Shown here one piece after another: positions 1-6,143 of a stretch of 16,123 nucleotides of DNA. The DNA comes from Prevotellaceae bacterium UBA4336 (lineage in GTDB: Bacteria > Bacteroidota > Bacteroidia > Bacteroidales > Bacteroidaceae). The stretch lies in the NCBI GenBank assembly GCA_002394305.1, contig DGTM01000013.1, positions 21,184-37,306 on the forward strand, read 5' to 3'. Every line of letters starts with the position of its first letter. Position 1 is the stretch's first letter. Below the pieces are notes generated by a model. The model worked only from the letters and a program-made list of their open reading frames with translations, was not told the DNA's origin and did no database searches. The position numbers and the translations under genes are program-made.

Positions 1-208
1 TTATCAGTTCGTTGTCCTTGCTGGCCACCGAGATGGCAAGTTGGTCGTCGGGCTGCACCTGCAGCTCGAAGTGGTCTTCTATCTCTTGCGGGACTGCATA
101 GGCCTGTGTGGCTCCTTGCAGATATATCATCTTTTTGTTCGAGATGCAGGAGGTCATCAGCCCCATGCACATGGCACACGCTATCAGCGAAAATGGTGTC
201 CTTTTCAT
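1..208 (-). CDS. Wza-like polysaccharide export outer-membrane lipoprotein, 5' part only
   Basis: The gene starts with ATG at 208-206 and runs off the left edge, leaving 69 residues. Seen: a basic start (MKRTPF), a hydrophobic stretch and a lipobox-like LMTSC with Cys21, so a lipoprotein signal peptide. The mature part reads KKMIYLQG, then a region ending in LQVQPDDQLAISVASKD. The QPDD.L.I.V.S.D pattern after a Cys-anchored YLQ segment is typical of the N-terminal domain of Bacteroidota polysaccharide export proteins (Wza/BexD type), which form the outer-membrane channel for capsule or exopolysaccharide. A -7 box lies about 24 bases upstream. It is divergent from the rlpA-like gene. The rest of the protein is outside the window, so the call rests on the N-terminus alone. 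Confidence 0.72.
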   Translation of the reverse strand, partial: MKRTPFSLIACAMCMGLMTSCISNKKMIYLQGATQAYAVPQEIEDHFELQVQPDDQLAISVASKDNELI

Positions 209-231
209 TACCTTTTTTATATTTTAGCATG

Positions 232-239
232 CAAAAGTA
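232..239 (-). promoter_or_regulatory. -7 box TACTTTTG of the polysaccharide export gene
   Basis: On the minus strand this reads TACTTTTG followed by CA, matching the Bacteroidota -7 consensus TAnnTTTG. It lies about 24 bases before the ATG at 208, which suggests a leader of under 20 bases. A convincing TTTG -33 element at the right spacing is not visible; the upstream DNA is a T-rich run. The rest of the 209-355 gap is AT-rich, and I see no equally good -7 box for the divergent rlpA-like gene. Confidence 0.5.
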
Positions 240-355
240 CTAAAAAAAACTTAAACGAGAAGCGGTTAAGTGAATTTATTTGCCAAATATGTGCGATTTG
301 TTGCAAAGTTTTGGTAACTTGCAGCCGAAAAAGTCATATTTAGTATGTTGTGCCT

Positions 356-835
356 ATGAGAAAACGATTGGTAATGATTCTGCTTTGCCTGCTTTCCGGC
401 CTCCTTTGCGGAGCGCAGGAAATGATAAAAGGCAATGCGTCATTCTATTCCGACAAGCTGCATGGGCGGCGTATGGCAAACGGCGAGTGCTACCATCGCG
501 ACAGCATGACGTGCGCCCACCTGAAGTTTCCTTTCGGCACGATGCTGAGGGTGCGCAATCCCCTCAACGGGCGCATGGTCGAGGTGCGCGTCACGGACCG
601 TGGTCCCTACTCGAAGCGTTTTATCATCGACCTGAGCCGTGCGGCCGCCAAGAAGCTCGGCATCATTGCGGCTGGCTTCTGCATGGTGGAGATTACGCCT
701 TTCCATCCCGGGGTTGTGCCCTATCGTGCCGAGGAGGACAGCCTGCCGGAAGTGCCCGAGCTCAACTTGCAGTACACGCCCGTAGCCACTTATCCCGAAC
801 CTGCTTGGCAGCGGGACTCCACCGATACTGACTGA
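356..835 (+). CDS. RlpA-like septal ring/double-psi beta-barrel protein, secreted
   Basis: This is a small exported protein of 159 residues. Seen: signal peptide 1-20 (MRKRLVMILL..., ending CGA before Q21), then a double-psi beta-barrel from about residue 25 to 115 with the RlpA signatures GNASFYSD, MTCAHLKFPFGT and VRVTDRGPY. RlpA proteins are peptidoglycan-binding lytic transglycosylases or their relatives; His55 (in TCAH) and Asp81 (in VTDRGP) correspond to the catalytic pair described for Pseudomonas RlpA, so activity is possible. The C-terminal SPOR domain of classical RlpA is missing; the tail from 120 on is short and acidic/Pro-rich. I chose ATG 356 over the in-frame GTG at 350 because the n-region then begins MRKR directly. 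The likely role is cell-wall remodelling in the periplasm or outer membrane. Confidence 0.88.
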   Translation: MRKRLVMILLCLLSGLLCGAQEMIKGNASFYSDKLHGRRMANGECYHRDSMTCAHLKFPFGTMLRVRNPLNGRMVEVRVTDRGPYSKRFIIDLSRAAAKKLGIIAAGFCMVEITPFHPGVVPYRAEEDSLPEVPELNLQYTPVATYPEPAWQRDSTDTD

Positions 836-848
836 ACTTCGGATAGGC

Positions 849-874
849 TTGATTAACAAAAAACGCTATCTTTG
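849..874 (+). promoter_or_regulatory. Promoter with -7 box TATCTTTG just before the glycosyltransferase start
   Basis: TATCTTTG at 867-874, followed by CAG, is a perfect TAnnTTTG -7 box. A TTG at 849-851 could serve as -33 element, but the 15-base spacer is shorter than usual. The box ends only 7 bases before ATG 882 and 13 before ATG 888, so transcription from it would give an almost leaderless mRNA. Confidence 0.6.
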
Positions 875-881
875 CAGAAAA

Positions 882-1754
882 ATGAGCATGAAGCAAGTAC
901 AATTGTCGGTGATTATCCCTGTCTACAAGGTCGGGCAAACGTTGGACCGCTGCGTAGAGAGCGTGTTGCGGCAGCAAGTGCCGGGCGACATGGAGGTCAT
1001 CCTCGTGGACGACGGTTCGCCCGACGACTGCCCGCAGTTGTGCGACGCATGGGCCCGGCGCGACGGACGCATCCGTGTCGTCCATCAGGACAATCGCGGA
1101 CTGGGGGCCGCTCGCAATACCGGGCTCGACATCTGCCGTGGGGCCTACGTGACCTTCGCGGACAGCGACGACTTCCTTGCTGCCAATACTTATCAGCCTC
1201 TGATGCAGCGGCTTGCCGAGCATCCCGAGGTGGACGTGATGGAATACGAGTTCTGCATGATGAAGGACGACACCCGGAACCAGTTCCTGGAGGATGCCGT
1301 CTACAGGGATGCACGGCAGTACTGGATGCAGACGCGTGCCTGGTGGCACAGCTATGCTTGGAACAAGATCTTCCGGCGCGAGTGCTTCGAGGAGGTGCGG
1401 TTCGCCGACAGGATTTTCTGCGAGGACATGCATCTGCTGGTGCGACTGCTCGAAAAAGGTCCCGTCGTCGCTACGGCACACCTGGGCACATATTATTATA
1501 TATGGAACGAGGCAGGCCTTTCGGCAAGCCCCTCGGCAGAGAAGATCCGCCAGCTGCTCGAGACGCAGATGTACGCTTGGCGTGCCCTGCGGATGACGGT
1601 CTTCTCTCCTGGAGCCCCCGACTTCCTCCGCTCCATGCTCTACAGGCAGGCAGACCTCTATCAAGCCTCGGGCGAAGTGCTGCTCCGCTGGCCGTTCGTC
1701 CGCCTGATATGCTGGCTTCGTGGCAAGCTCGCCGCGCACCGTCGGAAAGATTAA
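882..1754 (+). CDS. Glycosyltransferase family 2 (GT-A fold)
   Basis: The protein is about 290 residues and transfers a sugar from a nucleotide-sugar donor, probably at the cytoplasmic face during surface polysaccharide or glycoconjugate synthesis; donor and acceptor are unknown. Seen: the GT2 N-terminus LSVIIPVYKVG at about 8-18, the nucleotide-binding VDDGS at 42-46, RGLGAARNTGL at 72-82, and the metal-binding DxD as ADSDDF at 93-98. The later W(N)KIFRRE and FCEDMHLL motifs are typical of WcaA-like GT2 enzymes and include the likely catalytic ED. The C-terminus (WPFVRLICWLRGKL) is amphipathic and may touch the membrane. ATG 882 or 888 must be the start, because the first beta-strand follows at once and an upstream in-frame TTG overlaps the promoter. 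The RND adaptor starts 31 bases downstream without an obvious promoter, so they may be co-transcribed. Confidence 0.9.
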   Translation: MSMKQVQLSVIIPVYKVGQTLDRCVESVLRQQVPGDMEVILVDDGSPDDCPQLCDAWARRDGRIRVVHQDNRGLGAARNTGLDICRGAYVTFADSDDFLAANTYQPLMQRLAEHPEVDVMEYEFCMMKDDTRNQFLEDAVYRDARQYWMQTRAWWHSYAWNKIFRRECFEEVRFADRIFCEDMHLLVRLLEKGPVVATAHLGTYYYIWNEAGLSASPSAEKIRQLLETQMYAWRALRMTVFSPGAPDFLRSMLYRQADLYQASGEVLLRWPFVRLICWLRGKLAAHRRKD

Positions 1755-1785
1755 ACCATTCAACACGCCATTTGTCAAAGTGATA

Positions 1786-2895
1786 ATGAAGAATAAAACA
1801 TCCGTTTCATACCGTCTGGGCACGTTCCTCCTGGCGTGTCTCTCCGTGTTGTCGTGCAGCGAGGAGAAGAAAGCGCCCGGTCAGAAGGCGCATTACAAGA
1901 CGATGACGGTCGCGTCGGCCGACGTGACTCTGAACCAGCAATACAGTGCCCGCCTGACCGGAAGGCAGATAGTAGAGGTGCGTCCGCAGGTGTCGGGGGC
2001 TATCACCCGCATCTGCATCGCAGAGGGCGACTCCGTCCGACGGGGGCAGACCCTGTTCATCATCGACCAGGTGCCGTACCAGGCCGCCTTGGAGGTGGCC
2101 GTCAGTGCCCGCCGGAGTGCCGAGGCAAAGCTCTCGACAGCCAAGATGAACTACGAGAGTCAGCGTCTGCTCCAAAAGGACAATGTCGTCTCGGACTTCT
2201 CCGTCGAGACCACGCACAACGTCTACATGGAGGCCGAAGCAGCGCTGGCACAGGCACGGGCCCAAGAGACGAATGCCCGCAACAGCCTGTCATACACGGT
2301 GGTGAAGAGCCCCGTCAATGGCGTCGCGTCGATGATTCCCTGGCACGTCGGGGCGCTGGTGAGCAGCACAGTCAGCGAGCCGCTGGTCACCGTGGTTGAC
2401 GACCACGAGGTCTACGCCTATTTTTCAATGACGGAGAACCAGACGCTCGACCTCATCGAGCACTACGGTTCCGTGGCCGAGTTCATTCGTCAGGCACCCC
2501 CCGTCAGCCTCCTGATGAGCAACGGCAAAGCCTATGGCCACGAGGGACACATTGATGCCGTGAGCGGAACGGTCGACGAGCAGACGGGAGCCGTTACCCT
2601 GCGGGCCACGTTCCCCAATCCGTCGCGCCTCCTGCACAATGGCGGTATGGCAACGGTGGTAGTGCCTACGCATCGCGCCGCATGCATCGTGGTGCCGCAA
2701 AGCGCTACATACGAGCTGCAGAACCGCACCTTTGTCTATAAGGTGGTGGGCGGCAGGACGAAAGCCACCGCGGTCGAGCTGTTCCGGCTCAACGACGGAC
2801 ACGACTACATCGTGGAGCAAGGTCTGAACATCGGCGACACCATCGTGGCCGAGGGAGCCGGACTGCTGAAGGAAGGAATAGAGATTAGAGATTAG
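1786..2895 (+). CDS. RND efflux periplasmic adaptor (membrane fusion) lipoprotein, MexA/AcrA family
   Basis: This 369-residue adaptor bridges the inner-membrane pump encoded next to it and an outer-membrane channel. Seen: a signal peptide with a lipobox-like VLSC (Cys24), so probably lipid-anchored. The first half of the lipoyl-like domain is VEVRPQVSGAITRI...GDSVRRGQTLF, followed by an Ala-rich coiled-coil hairpin at about 105-165 and the second lipoyl half YTVVKSPVNGVAS. Beta-barrel and membrane-proximal domains follow (VTVVDDHEVYAYFSMTE, then AVTLRATFPNP). Length and domain order fit the HAE1-pump adaptors. ATG 1786 was chosen because it gives MKNK before the hydrophobic core; an upstream in-frame ATG at 1720 lies inside the glycosyltransferase gene. 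The last four codons and the stop (TAG 2893-2895) are formed by a 7-bp tandem repeat, so the C-terminal EIRD is repeat-derived. The pump gene follows after 54 bases. Confidence 0.93.
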   Translation: MKNKTSVSYRLGTFLLACLSVLSCSEEKKAPGQKAHYKTMTVASADVTLNQQYSARLTGRQIVEVRPQVSGAITRICIAEGDSVRRGQTLFIIDQVPYQAALEVAVSARRSAEAKLSTAKMNYESQRLLQKDNVVSDFSVETTHNVYMEAEAALAQARAQETNARNSLSYTVVKSPVNGVASMIPWHVGALVSSTVSEPLVTVVDDHEVYAYFSMTENQTLDLIEHYGSVAEFIRQAPPVSLLMSNGKAYGHEGHIDAVSGTVDEQTGAVTLRATFPNPSRLLHNGGMATVVVPTHRAACIVVPQSATYELQNRTFVYKVVGGRTKATAVELFRLNDGHDYIVEQGLNIGDTIVAEGAGLLKEGIEIRD

Positions 2896-2908
2896 GGATT
2901 AGGGTTGT
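2881..2908 (+). repeat. Heptamer tandem repeat GAGATTA/GGGATTA overlapping the adaptor stop codon
   Basis: GAGATTA occurs at 2881-2887 and 2888-2894, GGGATTA at 2895-2901, and a decayed unit GGGTTGT at 2902-2908. The adaptor's last codons and its TAG stop lie within the tract. Read on the other strand the units are CTCTAAT/CCCTAAT, one base away from the CTCTAAC/CCCTAAC units at 13366-13407. Confidence 0.85.
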
Positions 2909-2949
2909 ATGGATTATTTCGGTTAGCGGAATAAAGAATAAGAACGAAG

Positions 2950-5900
2950 GTGAACGTACGTACTTTCATAGACCGACCGATTCTGTCGGGCGTCATTTCG
3001 GTACTCATCGTGCTGGTGGGTCTCATTGCCTTGTCGCGGCTTGCGCTGGAACAGTTTCCCGAGATTGCCCCGCCAACGGTTCGCGTGAATGCCACCTACA
3101 CGGGCGCCAACGCCGAGACGGTGCAGAAGAGTGTCATCGTGCCGCTCGAGGAGGCCATCAACGGCGTGGAAGGCATGATGTACATGTCCTCCACGGCTTC
3201 CAACACGGGCAACGCCTCCATCAGCGTCTTCTTTCGCCAGGGCACCGACCCCGACATGGCGATGGTCAACGTGCAGAACCGCGTCGCCACGGTGCAAGGC
3301 CGCTTGCCGAGCGATGTGGTGAAGGGCGGACTGACCGTGCGCAAGCGTCAGACGAGCAACATCAAGCAGATAACGGTCTACAGCCCAGACGATTCGTTCG
3401 ACCGCACCTTCCTTGCCAACTACACGAAAATAAACATCGAGCCGCGCCTCAGTCGTATTCCCGGGGTAGGCGAGGCGAATGTCATCGGTGCCGACTATTC
3501 GATGCGCATCTGGCTCGACCCGCTGAAGATGGCCCGCTACGGCCTTTCGCCCGACGACATCAACCGTGTCCTGGACGAACAGAACGTCGAGAAGGCTACC
3601 GGCACGCTGGGGGCCGACTCCGACAACACGTTCCAGTATGTGCTACGCTATCGCGGCCGCTTCGAAGAGGAACAGGAATACGAGCAGATGGTCATTCGTG
3701 CCTTGCCAACGGGCGACGTCCTGCGGCTGGGCGACGTGGCGCGTGTGGAGCTTGGCTCGCAGAACTACAACTTCATAGGCGAGACGAACGGGCATCCCGG
3801 CGTGAACATCATGATAAACCAGATCAGCGGCTCGAATGCCAACGAGATCATCATGGCAATCGACCGCGAAGTGGAGGACATCCGTGCCGGCCTGCCGCCT
3901 GGCATCGTCATCGAGGACCTGGAGTCGAAGAAGGACTTCCTCGACGCCTCAATAACCAGTGTCATGAAGACACTTCTCGAGGCACTCCTGCTGGTCATCC
4001 TGGTGGTCTACGTCTTCCTGCAAAGCTTTCGTTCGACGCTGATACCCGCCGTGGCTATCATCGTCTCGCTCGTCGGCACGCTGGCTGCCATCTATGCCAT
4101 CGGCTTTTCGCTCAATATGCTGACGCTCTTCGCCTTGGTGCTTGTCATCGGCACCGTTGTGGACGACGCCATCGTGGTCGTGGAGGCGGTGCAGGCAAAG
4201 TTCGACGAGGGCTACAGGTCTGCCTATGATGCCACCGTCGACGCCATGCATGGCATCACCACCGCACTTGTCACTACCACGCTCGTCTTTATGGCTGTCT
4301 TCGTGCCGGTCAGCTTCATCAGCGGCGTCACAGGCACATTCTACACGCAGTTCGGCCTGACGATGGCTATTGCCGTTGCCATATCGCTGTTCAACGCCGT
4401 GACGCTCTCGCCGGCCCTCTGTGCGCTCATCATGACGCCGCATGCCGCCGACGAGTCGTCGCTCAGCTTCTCGTCGCGCTTCCACCTGGCCTTCGATGCC
4501 GCCTTCCGTCGCATCGTCGGCAAGTACAAGGGTGCCGTGGGCGCGTTCTTTCCGCATCGGTGGGTGGCGGCGGCGCTGGTCGTGGTGGCTGTCGCAGGGT
4601 TGGGCTGGCTCATCCGCACTACGAAGACCGGACTGGTGCCCAGCGAGGACATGGGCACGATATTCATCAACGTACAGGCCTCGCCGGGCTCTACCCTGAA
4701 GCAGACCTATGCCATCCTGCAAGAAGTGGAGCGTCGCATCCAGGACCTGCCTCAGTTGCGCACCTATTCCCTCGTGGCTGGCAACAGCGTGGGCTTCGAG
4801 CAGTCGGCTTCGAACGGCAACTTCACTCTGAAGCTCAAGAAGTGGGACCAGCGAAACGCAGAGGGCGACGACGTGCAGTCCGTGATGGAGGAAATCTACC
4901 GGCGCACGGCTGACATCGGTAACGCCAAGATTCAGGTCAATACGCAAGCAATGATTCCCGGCTTCGGGCGCATCAATGGCTTCGAACTTTACGTGCAGGA
5001 CAAGAAGGGCGGCACGATGGAGGACCTGCTCGCCTACACCAATCGTCTGATAGCGGCCTTGAACGAAAGGCCCGAGATAAGCCGTGCCTTCACCAACTTC
5101 TCGATGAACTATCCGCAGTACCGTGTGGAGGTGGATGCCGTGCTCTGCAAGCGTCACGGCGTTTCGCCGGCCGACGTGCTCAGCACCCTGGGCGGCTACG
5201 TGGGCGGCACGTACGCCTCCAACTTCGTACGCTTCACGAAGCTCTACCGCGTCATGGTGCAGGCTTCGCCCCAGTACCGCCTCGACACAGAGTCGCTCAG
5301 CGGCATCTTCGTCCGTAACGACAAGGGGCAGATGTCGCCCGTCGGCCAGTACCTGAAGCTGACGCGCGTCTATGGCTCCGAGACCCTGTCGCGCTTCAAC
5401 CTCTTCCCCAGCATCAGTGTCAGCGGAACGCCTGCCGAGGGCTACAGCACAGGCCAGGCCATTCAGACCATCCGCGAGGTGGCGAGCCAGGTGCTCCCCG
5501 AGGGCTACGGCTACGAGTTCGGCGGCATGACGCGCGAAGAGGCTTCGGCCGAGAACACCACGACGCTGGTCTTCGTCATCTGCATCGTCTTCATTTACCT
5601 CATCCTCTGTGCCCTCTACGAGAGCCTGTTCGTGCCGTTGGCTGTCATCCTGAGCGTGCCTTTCGGCCTCGCCAGCTCGTTCCTCTTTGCACGGATGTGG
5701 GGCTTGGAGAACAACATCTACATGCAGACGGGTCTCATCATGCTCATCGGTCTTTTAGCTAAGACAGCCATTCTGCTCACGGAATACGCCAGCGAACGTC
5801 GCCGACAGGGCATGAGCATCGTCGATGCGGCACTCGATGCGGCCGCCGTGCGCCTGCGTCCCATCCTGATGACGTCGATGACGATGGTCTTCGGCCTGCT

Positions 5901-6066
5901 TCCCTTGGCCCTCTCCACTGGCGTCGGTGCCAACGGCAACCATTCGCTTGGCGTAGGCACCATAGGCGGCATGCTTGTCGGCACCATTGCCCTGCTCTTC
6001 ATCGTGCCCGCCCTCTTCATCGTCTTCCGCGAGATAGAGGAGCGTCTCTTCCGCCAGAGGAAGTAA
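2950..6066 (+). CDS. RND efflux pump inner-membrane permease, HAE1/AcrB family
   Basis: This 1038-residue proton-driven exporter forms the trimeric inner-membrane pump of a tripartite efflux complex. Seen: the typical start NVRTFIDRPILSGVIS with TM1, and EQFPEIAPPTVRVNATYTGA leading into the first porter domain. TM helices cluster at about 340-500 and 870-1025, with a large periplasmic loop after each of TM1 and TM7. The proton relay is intact: Asp405-Asp406 in GTVVDDAIVV and Lys938 in GLLAKTAILLTEYA, equivalent to AcrB Asp407/Asp408/Lys940. Length is standard. The start is GTG at 2950, preceded by an A/G-rich stretch ending GAAGG; no ATG fits the N-terminus. The adaptor lies 54 bases upstream. 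No outer-membrane factor gene follows; the next gene is convergent. Substrate cannot be told from sequence. Confidence 0.97.
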   Translation: MNVRTFIDRPILSGVISVLIVLVGLIALSRLALEQFPEIAPPTVRVNATYTGANAETVQKSVIVPLEEAINGVEGMMYMSSTASNTGNASISVFFRQGTDPDMAMVNVQNRVATVQGRLPSDVVKGGLTVRKRQTSNIKQITVYSPDDSFDRTFLANYTKINIEPRLSRIPGVGEANVIGADYSMRIWLDPLKMARYGLSPDDINRVLDEQNVEKATGTLGADSDNTFQYVLRYRGRFEEEQEYEQMVIRALPTGDVLRLGDVARVELGSQNYNFIGETNGHPGVNIMINQISGSNANEIIMAIDREVEDIRAGLPPGIVIEDLESKKDFLDASITSVMKTLLEALLLVILVVYVFLQSFRSTLIPAVAIIVSLVGTLAAIYAIGFSLNMLTLFALVLVIGTVVDDAIVVVEAVQAKFDEGYRSAYDATVDAMHGITTALVTTTLVFMAVFVPVSFISGVTGTFYTQFGLTMAIAVAISLFNAVTLSPALCALIMTPHAADESSLSFSSRFHLAFDAAFRRIVGKYKGAVGAFFPHRWVAAALVVVAVAGLGWLIRTTKTGLVPSEDMGTIFINVQASPGSTLKQTYAILQEVERRIQDLPQLRTYSLVAGNSVGFEQSASNGNFTLKLKKWDQRNAEGDDVQSVMEEIYRRTADIGNAKIQVNTQAMIPGFGRINGFELYVQDKKGGTMEDLLAYTNRLIAALNERPEISRAFTNFSMNYPQYRVEVDAVLCKRHGVSPADVLSTLGGYVGGTYASNFVRFTKLYRVMVQASPQYRLDTESLSGIFVRNDKGQMSPVGQYLKLTRVYGSETLSRFNLFPSISVSGTPAEGYSTGQAIQTIREVASQVLPEGYGYEFGGMTREEASAENTTTLVFVICIVFIYLILCALYESLFVPLAVILSVPFGLASSFLFARMWGLENNIYMQTGLIMLIGLLAKTAILLTEYASERRRQGMSIVDAALDAAAVRLRPILMTSMTMVFGLLPLALSTGVGANGNHSLGVGTIGGMLVGTIALLFIVPALFIVFREIEERLFRQRK

Positions 6067-6087
6067 TCATCCCGCATCCCGCATCCT
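6067..6087 (+). repeat. Heptamer tandem repeat (GCATCCC)3 directly after the pump stop codon
   Basis: TCATCCC (6067-6073), GCATCCC (6074-6080) and GCATCCT (6081-6087) are three consecutive 7-base units beginning at the first base after the TAA stop of the RND pump gene. It differs in sequence from the other heptamer tracts but shares unit length and position. Confidence 0.7.
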
Positions 6088-6131
6088 CTCTTTCCGCAGA
6101 CATTTTTCCCTCTCTCCGCGGGCATCGTTCC
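6085..6131. repeat. Imperfect direct repeat of about 23-25 bp between convergent genes
   Basis: The segment 6085-6109 (CCTCTC, CCGCAGACAT, then TTCC) is echoed at 6109-6131 (CCTCTC, CCGCGGGCAT, then TTCC). The two copies are adjacent and fill most of the gap between the convergent pump and GH95 genes. No hairpin followed by a T-tract was found in either direction, so termination here is not obvious. Confidence 0.45.
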
Positions 6132-6143
6132 CGGCAGGAGTTC

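Noticed and set aside
280..831. Plus-strand frame of 183 codons overlapping the RlpA-like gene
   Set aside because: It is out of frame with a gene that has a signal peptide and the RlpA His/Asp motifs; no domain was seen in the alternative frame.
3949..5157. Minus-strand open frame of 402 codons opposite the RND pump
   Set aside because: It is antisense to a full-length HAE1 pump with intact motifs; composition is His/Arg/Glu-rich as expected from reverse reading of such DNA.
6117..6134. GC-rich stem in the pump-GH95 gap as a terminator
   Set aside because: Stem is only about 4 bp (CGGG/CCCG) and no T-run follows on either strand.
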